From NCBI GenBank assembly GCA_026413225.1, contig CM048557.1, forward strand, positions 41,970,371 to 42,034,370: a stretch of 64,000 nt of DNA, read 5' to 3'. Shown here one piece after another: positions 49,587 through 62,600 of this stretch. How positions within the stretch are numbered: the stretch's first letter is position 1; every line of letters starts with the position of its first letter. Source of the stretch: Otis tarda. Lineage: Eukaryota; Chordata; Aves; Otidiformes; Otididae. A model generated the notes under the pieces. It did not search any database, was not told where the DNA came from, and worked only from the letters and a program-made list of their open reading frames with translations. Made by a program: the position numbers and the translations under genes.

Positions 49587-52451
49587 ATCTAGAAATGGAG
49601 AGCATCTAGTGTCTAAGCACAGTTGTCTCCTGCAACCATCCTGATTCACATCTCATTTGCTCTAATATAAGTGTGTAGCAGTCTAGATTTTCCTGGGAAT
49701 ACTCTGAATTGTCATCACTGTATGGGAGGCCAATATCATGTCCTATGCATTATTGTTCTAGTGCATTTACTTTTATGTGAACATTGCACTTTTATTTCTC
49801 CTTATTGGTCAGGTATTAAGACTTTATTTTAAAGCTCTGCGTTTCACATGAGTTTTCATCCTGAAGATTTTAATAGCATCCCTAGTGCTGATGGTAGCCC
49901 TAGGATGAAATTAACTTCTGAGGTAAAGGCTGAATGGATCACTGGTGTCACATGTTAGCCAGTGGTGAGAGAGGACGTCTTTGATGCATAGTACTAGAAG
50001 TTACATGATTTTGTTAATGTTATTTTCCAATATTTTCTTTCCTAAATGCTGTTCTCCATAGTTGTTATGAACATAAGCCTTGCATTGTATTTTCTGTTCC
50101 CATTTGGATTTACATCTCTTGCGTGATAATTTCTGCTGGAGACTGTTTCTAATATTTTTCCTGGATATTACTCTGAGCAGTCCGTGGGATATTTACAGTG
50201 TTGGGAAAAGGAAATAGTGGTCTTTAACAGTGTATCAGTGTCCCCAAATGGAAATTTGTTTCTCTTAACAATACAGAAGTTAAGTTGCACTGTTCTGGAA
50301 AAGGAAATAGGCTAGCTCCACAACACCAATCTTTATGTAGGATTAGTAGGGAAGTATAATGCATACATTTTAAAATGAGAAATATCTTTTTTTTAAAAAA
50401 AAAATGGTGGATGGGACGTTTTTGGTGTAGAAATATTACAAATTTTAATCAAATAAAAATTAGTTATAGTATTTAACCTGTTTGATAAACAGAAGCTGTC
50501 TGGAATCCTAGCAACAAAACAGAGGTCAGGAGAAAATGATTGCTTCATCTTTCCCTCTTTGTTAGTTCAGCACGTCCCATTATGAAATACTGTTTTTAAC
50601 CTGTCTTGTGAGTAGACCAACATATGTATGGTACCATGGTACCAACAGTCTCCTGCTGAAAGGAAAATTGCCCTGACATAGCTGAGTGGCTTCAGGCCAC
50701 GCTCAGAAGGTGTTCAGAAAGGTCTAAGGTTTTAAATATGTTTAGGCAGGTGCATTGTGGACTCCAGCTTACACCTGCAGAATGGTTAACAGGATCTGTA
50801 CGTTGCTCTTTTTTTATATATTTTGAGACTTTTTATGTTTACTTGGGATGAATGTATTTTTTTTTAATTTAGTTTTATGAACCCACTGAATTAGTTTAAT
50901 ATAGATGCTCACAGAAGTGAAAGGCAAGAAGCAAATATAGGAGATCAAAAAAATCAGCCCCACAGAACCCCACATAAAAGCATGTGCATCAGTATACTTA
51001 AACATAAAAAACCCGTTACTGTACATCTTTTAGTGTTTTCAAAAAGTGTTATTTTAGTAAGCCTTAAATTTACACTCTTGTGCTGTGAAAAACTTTAAGA
51101 AACTATTGCAACTAACTCTAGTCTGCAATATCCAGTAGAGCTACTGTTGTTTCAAACCCATTCATGATTCTGGCAGAACTGTCTCTGAAATGGTTTTGTA
51201 AGCATACGCTGTATAGATCGTTTGCTCAAATCTTAGGCAAACGTTAATATACTGTTATTCTGGTGAGAAAAATCTCACTGATTTAGAGGTGAGATCCTGC
51301 TGCTTGTAGTAGTAGACTTAGGAAACTTCAGTGCCATGTCTAATCTCAGAACTACAGCATTTCATGAGAAGCAGGGTGTTTTTGGAGAACACCTTGGCCT
51401 TTTAGAAAGCTAGGCTGATTTTGAGTGTGTGTGCGTGTGGTGTTCATGTATAAATGCAAAATTTTTAAGATTAACATAATTCTTTCAGGAAAGACTCGAT
51501 GTTAAGCAAAGTTCATCAATAAAATCTAAGGTGATGTTTCTCAGCCTTTCAATGAAAGGTAAGGATGATGAAGTTTAGGGGGAAGGAAGGTAATTTTTAT
51601 TTGTAAGTGAGAACTGCTGAAAAATGGGACGGGTCTGAAAGCAGATTAAACTGCAGTATGGAGCTGGAATTTGACAGGGGCCTGTGGATTAAAAAGGTTG
51701 AGTTTTGAATTCAGAGTACAATGGAAGTGGAAATTGATTAATATACTGAAAAAAGCAAATGAAAATGAGATTTAGGAATGGCTGGAGAATTGGCCTTGGT
51801 TCCCTTTCCTAAAACCTGGTAAGAAGCAGTGACCAGGATAAGGCAAATATAAAAGTAACTTGTGTTTTAAATTTGCAGTGAAAAGAATGTGAAAAAATAT
51901 GTTTATTGATGTTTGTGTGAAACCCTGAATAATATTCTATGATAACAATGAGCAATGCATTCATTAACATGCGCATCGCTGAACACATGGCTATTCAGAG
52001 TGAGCTCATGCTGTCACAAAGACCTTGTTCTGAATGGGAACCTCATGGTTTCAACAGCTTCCTGGGCAGCCAAGCTTGGCAGAGTTTGACTTTTTCCACC
52101 TGTTTAGTTGCTGAGTTATTTGGAAATGAAAAATCTAATGGCAAACAGCAGTAAGCTCAAGAGAGTGAAAGGAGATTGTGTTTGAAATTCTGGACAACAG
52201 CTCATTGTATCTCTATTTTATTCATTGTACTCGATTTGGAGTGTTCTTTTACTTCATGGCATTGCTATGCATTCATCTTGCAGAGTTAGAGGCATCTCAC
52301 TGGTAAATGCAGTCATCTCCCTCTCTCTCTTTTCTCCTTGTATTTGCCTTACAGTGTGTTCTATCATCAGTGATAGATACCACACTTCTAGACTGTGAGT
52401 TACAAGCCTCGCGGTGGAAAGGACTAGCCCCTGTCCCCAGAGAGAGTGCCA
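49587..52451. other. AT-rich unique non-coding sequence
   Basis: No gene. Notable only for a 16-bp perfect palindrome TGGTACCATGGTACCA at 50629-50644 and a T8A10 block near 50387-50403. Confidence 0.65.
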
Positions 52452-52680
52452 TTAGCATTTGTTAACCTAGCCTGGTGGGGGTGGTTCATGTTGTGCAGAA
52501 AGTTAATTTGTATTTGCTCTTCCTTTTAACTCAAGGAACTGTGGCTAGTTCATTGCGACTACAAGCATCTGTCCTGCTGAACGAAGCCAAATGTGTTATG
52601 GCAGGTTTCAACATATGCAGCCCTAGGGAACCCTGGGAATTTAGATCTTATAAGCAGTTTTACTTGTGACCTTCTAAAGC
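52452..52680 (+). repeat. Unclassified dispersed repeat, copy A
   Basis: About 230 bp that align, in the same orientation, with 55434-55667. Over the segment beginning GTTCATGTTGTGCAG (58 bp) I count 47 matches, about 81%; the whole block is roughly 70% by eye with a net 2-nt length difference in the middle. Shared islands include CTTCCTTTTAA, ACTACAAG, TATGCAG, CTGGGAATTT and TGACCTTCTAAA. It matches no CR1, LTR, MIR or other family I can name. The strand is arbitrary. Confidence 0.8.
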
Positions 52681-55433
52681 TGGTCTTTGCTAACATGGAG
52701 GAGTACACCAGGCAATTGAAAGGGTAAAGAGGAGTGCATGGTGTGGATCTGTTCCATATTTTAGATGGTGTATTCTGACTAATTATTCTCAGGTTGGCTT
52801 TACTATCAAGTTCATGTCCAATACACTGAAGTCAAGGGGAAAACCTCCAGTGATGTTGGTGGACTCTGATCAGCTTTCTGAATCTCTTGGTTTTAAAGTC
52901 ATGTGTGAGAAAAGGTTCAGAGATAAAACTCTGAACACTAATTAGGGATTCAGGACGGTGTACAAAAAAAAATATGAAAATTGCAAGATATCCCATCAGA
53001 AATAACATTTTGAGAGTTTTCCCAGTTACAAGGATTCTAGGGACTGAAGTCCTAGGTGCGCATTAACTTTTATCTTCCTGAATAAAGTTTGTGGCTTATT
53101 GCCCTGTACAGAGATGCCACAACGTGGTGGCTTTAAGCAAGAGCTTTTATGCCTTTCAAGCTGTAGGTGGGTGTCGTTCTTAAGTGTCTCTCTCTGTTCT
53201 TACATGTTCCTGTCAGAAACACACATCATGAAAAGGATCCTGTTGGGTGCCTGTAAATGTATCATACCTCATCAGCTGTAGAAAGGCTGTATGCCAGTGA
53301 AAAGTAGAGCTGTGCAACAAGCTCACTGGGGAAACAGTTAAGTGTCTTCTGTGTTTATTGGGCTTAATCATCGCTTTGATTTTTGAAACTGGCAAGGCAT
53401 ATAATAAATTTTATTTCATAGTTTTGCTCTCTTCAAAGTATAACTGTTTAAGGATCCACAAGCATACGATGCATTTTAATAATACCTGCAGAATGTAACG
53501 GCTTTCCACTTTCCTTGAAATTAAAGAATCTGATACTTAATGCCCTTAAATTATGAAGTTCAATTGCCAAAATAACATTCATCCAGCTTGATGGCCAGAT
53601 ATTTCGTTAAACTCCCACTGCACAGAGGTTATCTACTAATATCCAGAAGTGAGTACGTTAGTGTCTAGGGAAAGAGGTAGACAAACAAAAGACAATAAAT
53701 GGATTGAAGCAAACACATGCAGGCCCCTGAGGGGCTGGAGTAGTTACTAGCTGGAGGAGGGCCTGGATGTAGAGGTGGATATTGAAATGTTTGATATTCA
53801 AGCAGATAAAATTAAGTTGAATCAAGTGTGCAGAAGATGAAGGTGTGAGTTTCAGCATTCATGCCTAAATTGAATAATGTTAGAAGAGAAAGCTGTGATT
53901 TAATAAAGATTTATTTTTTAAAGTTACCTTGACCCCCTCAACTGCGTGTGATGCATTCAGCTCTTCAGTGTAGCATGAACATTTATAAGCAATTATTATG
54001 AGATTAATGGCTGAATTTCACCAACCATGTCGTTGCTTTTCTGTTTAATGGTAGAAAAGAAGTTAATGAAAAATGCATAGTTTTGACATATTGTGTATAA
54101 AATATGTCAGTTTGGGAGATGGGAATTAAGCACAGTTTTCATCTGAATCTATTGTGGGTAATATTGGCGGGAAGATTTTAGTAGCTATGGGATGGTGTCA
54201 AAGAACACAGCTAGCAGTGAGATCCAGAAGTTGTGAATTTCGGAAATCTGCTTTTATTTCTGAGCAATATGCTCATCTTTTTGTCTCTCTGCAGTGCTAA
54301 ATGCACTTTTTGTAATATATGATATACAATATGCAGTTTCTGTTTCCTCTGATTTTGAAACTCATGTATTCTATATACCTATAGGTATACGGGTATGTAG
54401 AACTTGTTCTATAAGTGTATTGAACAAGTTAGACTGCGTCAACTCTGCATCATGACTGCTAGGAGTTACAGGTACATTTGTGAGTCGTCTTAGGGAATAT
54501 CTAAAAAGTTGAAACTGTAACTTCAGCATATCTCGAAGAAGTCATAGCATTTTCCACAGCTGCCACTTGAAGGTTGGGATTGTACTGAATCCTCAGGCTC
54601 CACCTCTCAGCAAGTGACAACAAAAGGAAGCTCTTAATTGACCTTCTTGAAGTTTCCTGTACCAGGTCGACAGCATACCTTGTGCAGAAATCTCTGGTGT
54701 GGTTTGTGAGTGTCTACCAACTACTGGCTAGAAACACCACACAACATATAATAATTTTTCATTTGCAGCAGTTATGCATCAACTCTGTCTTCTGCAGAAA
54801 TCTGTGTTATATTCAGAGCACCAGGAGAATGTGCAGAGTTGTATTATTATTTTAAGTTGACCAAAAGTGCATCAAAAGCTGATTGTTTCAAAGCATTTAG
54901 AGTGAATACATTTTTTTTTTCAATTAATGGGGATTGATAAGTCTCTGGAATCTCTGAGGATTATTTCAGAAGCATTTTTTCTTTTATGCTGACCTTCTGC
55001 TATTAACTTGGAGCAAAGCTTAAAGTCAGTATTTAACATTTAATGGAAGGAACAAACTGATTCTGCAGTTTAACTCAACATTTGCAGTAAGATGACTTGT
55101 ACCCTAATGGCTTGTAATTAATTTTTCTGAAAATCATATTTATGATAGTCTGCAGATTCAAGGCTTTATCTAATACATAATGTTCATTTTGAGCCTTTAA
55201 TTGCATTTAAATTAAAATTGGCTTAGCAGGAAGATGAATTGTGGGAATGCATCAAACCACCCAGCATGTCCTGAAGATGTGAGCCTGAAAATGCAATTTG
55301 GTGGAGATGTGCAGAATCATTTGGAGTTCATTAATTTTTATTGCACAGGTAGTTTTACTAAAGTAGGTTATTTTCTTTGAAATTTGTATTTATGTTTATG
55401 TCAATAGCTGAATATTGTATTAAGCTATACATC
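52681..55433. other. AT-rich unique non-coding sequence
   Basis: No gene or clear repeat between the two copies of the unclassified repeat. A palindrome TATACCTATAGGTATA lies at 54374-54389. The stretch 55010-55370 is rich in TAAT/ATTA cores and looks like unique regulatory-type sequence, but this is only an impression. Confidence 0.6.
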
Positions 55434-55667
55434 TATTAGAGTTTATTAAGCCAGTCTAATGGGGATCGTTCATATTGTGCACAGAGGTAATTTCTGTTTG
55501 CCCTTCCTTTTAATTTGAGGAGCTGCATTTGGTTCAGCTGAACTACAAGTGTCCATCGTGCTGAAAGAAGTCAAACAGGTGTCGCGGGTGGTTTCAGTGT
55601 ATGCAGTCTTAAAGAATCCTGGGAATTTTGATCTTGTAAGCGGTTTTCTTTCTGACCTTCTAAACCT
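55434..55667 (+). repeat. Unclassified dispersed repeat, copy B
   Basis: Partner of the block at 52452-52680. This copy keeps a pyrimidine-rich stretch ending in GAG and, 115 bp on, CTTGTAAGC, which resembles a 5' splice site; in copy A the GT is AT. In-frame comparison of the two copies shows changes at all codon positions and a 2-nt length difference, so coding constraint is not supported. It is most likely an old interspersed repeat or an old local duplication. Confidence 0.8.
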
Positions 55668-57299
55668 TTTTACTCTGAATAATCTATTTTTTTTTCATGT
55701 TGCTGAGGTTTTGACCCAGCCACTGGAATGAAGGGTTATTGATGTGTAACTCAGTTTTGTGGCTTAATGTGGTGCACTTTGTCCAGCCAGTTTGTAAGTG
55801 ATCCTTTAAATTGCAGATGCTGCTGAGGTTATACAATTTAATTATAATGTCACTTTACAATTATAAAGAAAAAAAGGCCTTTTGCATTGCTTAATGAATA
55901 CAAATTGTGCACAAGTTGGAAATACAAAAGAATAAAAATTAACATTTGTCCTTCTTGCCAAAGTATTTACATTTTTACAACCGATAAGTAGCACAATAAT
56001 TCCATTACCTATATCCATTAAACATTTGTGCTTTTCATTTAGTGATTTGTATACAGTAGTTATTAATAAAATGAAACTGTCAGCATTTGCTGCTTTTGCC
56101 CATCCTCTTCTTACCCTTTTTTATTCCGTTGCAGACAGAGTAATTAGAGGTTGAAAACGCTATGTGCAAATGCCTGTTACAAGGATTAAATTATATAATC
56201 ATGGTAATGATTTTCCGTAAAACTCTTACTGCCAACTGTAACATTTTTCACTTCACCAAGTTTTTTTGTGCTGTCGTATTTTATGAGAAAGTGGAAATAT
56301 TTCTCCGTTCCGACAATCTGCTGCAAGTTACTAGTTTGTGGTCAGATATGATAGAAGCCCATATTCATTTAATACTCGCCAATCAGAACTTGACAGAGGT
56401 ATTGCTTATTTTCTCATTTCATCACTGAAGCATGCCGGTGTAGTTTAGTCCCTAATTACTCTCAGACTGAGACGTTCCAAATATTCCCATGGTGGTAATA
56501 TTTTTCTGCCTGGATGAGTCATTACGTTGTTTGGCAGACTGAAACACCAGCCTTTCCTTGTTGGAACACTACCCCTCATGTAGCACCACATCTTTTCCTC
56601 ACTGCTGTCTGTTCCACGACTTTCATCCTGCTGTGACATTTCAAGCTGTACCGTACGAAAGCACATTTGCCTTCCTTCTATCTGACTGATTGGACTGGTG
56701 CCAGCTCTTTCTTCAGGGCCAAGGACAGGAGACTGGGGTAGTCTGAATAGAGCTGCTTAATGATCTAATGGAGCAGTGGCTCTCTCCTGCTGAGAGATAG
56801 GGCTTATTTGTTTGCTGGTTAGAGAAAAGGTCAGGGAAATCCTTTTCAACAAAGGCTGTGACAGTGAGAATGTGCAATACCACACATTCCTGGGGCTTGA
56901 ATAACTTCATACATCAGGTGTTCCCCTCATGTTAAAAATCCTTTCCTGTTTTCATTTCATTTTCAATATCCTGCAGATGGCAGAGAGATGAAAGTGATGA
57001 ATTCTACAACTTGGTAATATAAAGCCAAATGTTGTTCCTCCTGATAGAAGAAGACATCGTACTAGGAGTTTAACACCAGGGAAGGTAATGTGGAAAGCTA
57101 GCAGTATTTCATAAAGGTGGCTGGTTTTCCTTGTCATTGTTGTGAAGCCTATTGGGTATATGACTTTTAGTGGCTTTATGCTTAACAAGGCTGTAAACAT
57201 AGTTTGCATATTTTCCCACTGAGTTCGACAAGGGCTGCGATACCACTTTGGTCACTCAAGTTAATTTAGTCTAGACTTTCCACAATAGCTGAGAAACAG
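55668..57299. other. Non-coding sequence
   Basis: No supported gene. Short frames at 56162-56428 (plus) and 56666-56445 (minus) have no recognisable domain. An AP-1-like TGAGTCA lies near 56515. Confidence 0.6.
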
Positions 57300-57612
57300 C
57301 ACACTTCTGGCGGTGGGAGATGGACATGCACAATGATGCTGCTGCAGCACATCAGATTGCCCAGAATGTTGCATCAAGCAAGGGTTTGGGGCAGTTTGGG
57401 GCAGACCTGTCCAGGTTTCCTCAGAGGAGGCTGAGGAAGGAGGGCGATGTGACAGGAGCAGCAGGGGCTGGCTCGGTGCCACCGGAAGATCCCCACGCAC
57501 GTGAGCGAGCTCACTTGGCCAGTGCTGCTGGCTCCATGCCCAGAATGCGTGCGTGATGCAACTCAAAGCAGCCACAACGTACCCCAAGATCTGGGCCACG
57601 GGGGTTTTTATT
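57300..57612. other. GC-richer, CpG-containing island of unknown nature
   Basis: This stretch stands out from its AT-rich surroundings, with about a dozen CpG, a CACGTG E-box (57498-57503) abutting the inverted repeat GTGAGC-GA-GCTCAC (57501-57514), and a tandem GTTTGGGGCA pair (57384-57403). A 120-codon minus-strand frame (57623 to 57261) covers it, Pro/Ser/Ala-rich in the middle, without known motif. On the minus strand AATAAA occurs at 57607-57612. It could be a regulatory element, a small CpG island or an unrecognised inserted sequence. Confidence 0.5.
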
Positions 57613-57983
57613 CCATACTTCAAAGCTGATGTCTGTTTAAAGGGGCACAGTAGACCTCTGAACTGGATTTTCCCCCGTAAATGTTTTTTCTCCAGTGGAG
57701 TTTTATGTAATTCCAGAGAGCACTCTAAGTGAAATAGATTAAGAAATAAGCCATTTTTTTTTCCTTTTATGTTGTCTCCCTGGTTTCTTTACTTTTCTCC
57801 TAGGCCCTTTTGAAAGCTATTTCTGCTCAGATAGCTTTCACCGTGCCTCGCTTTTTCTTTGTGTCTGCAAGACTTTTGCACAGACAGGAAAGAGAGAAGC
57901 CATTCTTGAAATAAGAGCATATGGTTTTAGAACAACAGAAATTGGCAAGTGGGGCTCAGGGGTTGATTTAGCACCTGACAGTG

Positions 57984-58030
57984 CTTTTTTTTGTTTGTTT
58001 GTTTTTGTTTTGCTCTTTGTTTTGTTTTTA
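57984..58030. repeat. (TTTG)n / T-rich low-complexity tract
   Basis: TTTG and TTTTG units with T runs; no parent element recognised. Confidence 0.85.
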
Positions 58031-59556
58031 ATTGACTAGATTTCAAGTCGACAGTAGCTGTTTTAACAAAATAACTTTAGGTTGTTTTTTCTAATGTAGC
58101 TGAAGTTTAGCAGGAAACACTGGAGTCAGCAGTGCCATAAAAGAACATGCAGAATGGCCTGATTATAAAACCAATATTCATAATCCATGCTGAAGTTTTC
58201 AAATAAATGCTTCCGCTGCCATTGATGTGATCCCAGGAGATGGGAACCTAAACCCCTAAGGTTATTTCCTGAGTAAAGAAGATTTAAAGATAAACAAAAC
58301 CACATTAAATGATTCTGAGAACATCTTCATAGATTAGGAAGAAGATGCTTGCTGTGGTCAACTTGTCAGAATTTTTATTTCTAAATAGAAAGACTAGGTG
58401 AATTTAAGTTAAACTGTGCTGCAAAATATTAAGAGTACTAAAAAAAAACCCAACAGGCAACAATGAGAATTAATTAATAAAACATTTACGAGACAGTGAA
58501 TAAAAGTGTATGTGGGGAGGGAAGTAAAAGAGAAGGCAGGTCCCTCCACGTCACGGTTGAACTGCACTGAAGGTGGAATGTGGGATGCTTGCAGTCTGCT
58601 CACTCAACTGTATTTGACTAGGGCCGTCATCCCCTTAGCTTTCACAAGCACTGAATGTGTCAAAAATCTTTCAGAGAAAGTGTAAATTTTAACCAGCCTG
58701 CTTCTGGTTCATATTTAATGTGGTTTTAAAATGCTTAAATCATATCGACTCAAGGTATTTCTTCATCGGGTTTCATGGAGGTTAGCATAAATCAACAAGA
58801 TAGTTCAATGTGTGAGTGGGTGCTAATTATGAGAGGGGTACAGCACTGATTTGTTAGAATTTGTCTCATTTAGCCCTACTTGAATTAAGAGTTTATAATT
58901 TGTGCATACCATGCATTTTTATATGATGATAACTCTGTTTAAGGACAGATTTTGACAAAACTCCCAGTGCTGACAGATTAATCTAGAGGTATCTCTGCCT
59001 ATCCCAAACTTGTTTGAAAACAAGCAAGAGTTTCACCCATTCAGCCACTAGAAAGTGGATAATAGTTTTTGTATTATTCTGGTTTCTTGTGTTACAAGCT
59101 CTGCATCTAAGGAAGTAATGAATCTCTGATAGTTTAATTTTTTGAATTCCTGTTGTGCTGATACATACGTTTGTATGTGTATAATAATAGCTTCTTAACT
59201 AATATTTCATACTGAGTTGTAATATCAGAATTCGGTGTAATCCCTTCCTGAAATGAGTCATCCCTTTCTTATCATTTTGCTATCACTACCTATTAGTGAA
59301 AATTAAGCAGGAGGATGTTTGGTCTTAAGTATCTGGATTAAACTTTCACAAAGAAGACAACTGACTGAGAAAGGCTACATATCTGTCCTAAAATCACCTG
59401 TGCAGTGCAGGTGCAGCAGTTGTCCTCAAACAGCAAACAGCCAGTCGTCTTGCAGACAATAGTCTCACTGTGTAATGAGCCCTTCATTTAGAATCTTCTT
59501 TTTCTCAGGATACAATGTCAGACTTCTAAGGTGACTTCTTTTAAAGTTCTCTTCCT

Positions 59557-59569
59557 CCCCCCCCCCCCC
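59557..59569. repeat. C13 homopolymer
   Basis: Thirteen C preceded by CTTCCT; a pyrimidine tract prone to length error. Confidence 0.9.
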
Positions 59570-59647
59570 TTTAATCTAGGACAAGAATTTCTTACTTATA
59601 ATTATTACAGAGGCTGGTAAAACTGCACATATTGAAGAACAGATTCT

Positions 59648-59663
59648 GTAGTAGTAGTAGTAG
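59648..59663. repeat. (GTA)5 microsatellite
   Basis: Five perfect GTA units plus one G; a short trinucleotide repeat. Confidence 0.9.
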
Positions 59664-62600
59664 CTGGCAGAAATGTTAAGTGCTTTTCACAGTCAACATT
59701 CAAACAGATTATCAGATGGCATATTTCACCCTGTTGTTACTTTAAATGAAGTGACCATGAAATCAACAAATCTGCTGTCAGGTGCCTGTCAAGAAGATAG
59801 TTCTCCCTGTCACACAATGCCTCACATAACAGGTAATGTGTTTTTAAGAATCAGTCCTGTGTCACCTCATCAAGTCCTTGTTAAAAGATGAAATAAGATG
59901 GATGGTGTTGTCTCCCATGGAGTTGACTGAAATTCAGTAAAAAGCAACGGATGTTATACAAAAACAAAAAAAAGAAAAGGAAAGTAACGCAGGTGCCAGT
60001 AAGATGCTACTAACTGTGCCATTACTCCCTTTTTCCTTTGTCTTGAGAACAATTATTCACTTTTTCCTGCTTATTCCTTTCTAGACTGAAAATTAATTGG
60101 GTCAACTTTAAAACCTGTGATAGGGACAGGAAGAATTAATCCTCAGTCATCAAACAAATGAGGACTCGGAGTGGTGGTGTGCCAGTAGCCACGCATTCAC
60201 TTGGAATGGTTAAGACCTGCTTCCGTGCCTGACAGAGATGACGCTCATAATTAATTAAGTTACAAGGTGTTGCTAACAATAATTTTGTTCAGAATTCTTA
60301 AGTTTAATCATTAAATTCAGGGCCAGGGATAAACTAAAATTACCATATTCAGTTTTTTTTTTCTTGTATACTTTCATAACAGTTCTCCCAAACAAAATGG
60401 AATTTTGTCTTGTTCATGAAATTTTAATTATAGCATCATTCTCAGCTTCTCAGTGTAAGGAACTGTCAGCCAGCTTGAACTCTGCTGAGACAGATGCTGC
60501 AGGGTTTTTTTTTAATTTTGTTTTGACTTTTCAGACTCACCATTTTTGATAAAAAATAAAAATAGGGAGGGAAGTCACCTTAGTGATATATGGACATCTG
60601 TTACTGTAATTTGTTCTTTCATAGCAAGGTTGTGACTAGCATTACTATATTCAGGCCAGTATGAAAAAAGTAACCTTTCCTTTCCTTGCCACAGCTAAAT
60701 GTAGTTTAAAGATTTTTTTTTTTTAAATAAGTAAAGGACTGGTTTAGATATGTTGCTTACACAGAGGCAGGAATTACAAAGATTAGCCTGCTTCGTCTGT
60801 CTTGGCCAGCCAAGCTAGTTGACTAGTAAGATCTTGCAGCACCTGCTAGAAATTGTTGCAAACCTCTCCTAGCAGTGTGAAAAGGGAGGGGAGGGGACCA
60901 TCCTTCTGAGAGGTGACTGAGGCACCCAAGGCTATGTTTTAGATATAGTCTAGATCATGATTTCAGGGCGAATCTGAATTGGATGCACATAACAGTACAG
61001 CACCACTGCTCTAAGAAAATGGATACTGAAGCCAGTGAAAGGAATGAGTTGGTGAGACACACAGGAAGCTAAGATCACACCGCTTGAAACGTGTGTCTTG
61101 TGAGACAAGATGTTACCTGGTTTGCATTAAGCCAGTTATCTTGGGGTGTCCACGCTGTTTGTCTAAATCATGACTCTGTTGTAAAGTATGTATTTGATCT
61201 GATGTTTGAACCAAGAATACAATTGCCATTTTTACTTTCCTACAAATTACCTGGATACATTTAAAATGCATTTTGTGTGTTAAGTTGTTTTCTTTTTTCA
61301 AATGCACTTATGTTTGAGACATTGAAGATACTGAGGTGCCATTGCAGAGCAACTTCAAAGAATCATGGGCTGGTATTATATGGAGAAACTGCAGATGGGT
61401 TACAGGAAAGCAAAGATTAAGAGAAACATGCTAAACCTTTAGTTGGGTTGGTACTTGGCAACACTTTTTAGTGCATTTCTCTTCTCTGCCTACTTATGCT
61501 TTAGTCATGATGTAGGAATGGAGAAGTGATGTCTTTTGGATTAGAAGCAGAGATGGTGCAGAAAGAGCAAGAAGTGTTAACCGTGTTTTATGTACTGGCT
61601 TCTCTTATGCTCCATATGGGCAAATGCTGCTACTTTGCTATATTAAAATTGGAGACAGAGCCCAGCCAAATCTTGCATCATTATTATTAATTTTGCTTAT
61701 TGTCAAAGCCAAAAGGAGGTTAGAGTTGTAGATACCTTTTCACTAGTGCCATAGATTATTTTACTCAAATAGTTTATTGTTGCTGTTCTTGTTTTGGCAG
61801 AGGAATAACCACAGCTTCACTAGCATGTATTTGAACAAAAATAGTAAGTTTGGGACCATGTTGATCCTAGTCGTTGGCCAAACTTCTATTTTCTGAATGC
61901 ACAAGAGGAAGTGAGTAGAGGACAGTTTCATGGACACTAATAGAGTGAATCCTACAAACTACTCTGAGCACAAACCTCTGCAGAAATGGATGGAGTGAAG
62001 CCTATAGCTTGCCAAACCTCACCTGATAATAAGTTAGATGCTTGTAGACATTGCAAAGACAGTTCTGTGTATTTTAGAAATCATGGTAAGATTTTATAAC
62101 TCTTCCCCATATAACTGTGACTGGAGGCCAGGTATAGAGCTGTGCATGGATGTAGAATATATAGGATCTGAAAAAGCAGAGAAGGTAGTGGTGAAACTGG
62201 AAAAGTCTTACACTCATCTAAATATGACAGATGAGGGGATTTGATTATAAAGTTTAAGCAGCAGGAATATGGAATCTTGTTCTAGTAAAAGTCACGTAAC
62301 TTGGAGAGAGATTGATTCTGGATGTGATTCAATAGGCTGTTCATATGTTTCTGAAATGTGGAGCTAAACATAATGAAAACCATTCCAAGGTCCTCTATTT
62401 TTGTCTGTCACTTAAAAATGCTGGAATATTTACTATGTTCTTATTTCTGGTAGGAGGACTTGTGAGATCTTCCGACAGCTTCGAGTCAGTGACACTGGGA
62501 GCTTGTAGCTAAAGACCCAAATCCCACTGACTGCAGCTGCAGTTAGAGAGGTTGATTGCATTCTTGACTTTATTCCTGGTTACACATTTCTGCATTCTTT

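Noticed and set aside
50629..50644. 16-bp perfect palindrome as a binding site or cruciform
   Set aside because: Such lengths are expected occasionally in 64 kb and no context supports a function.
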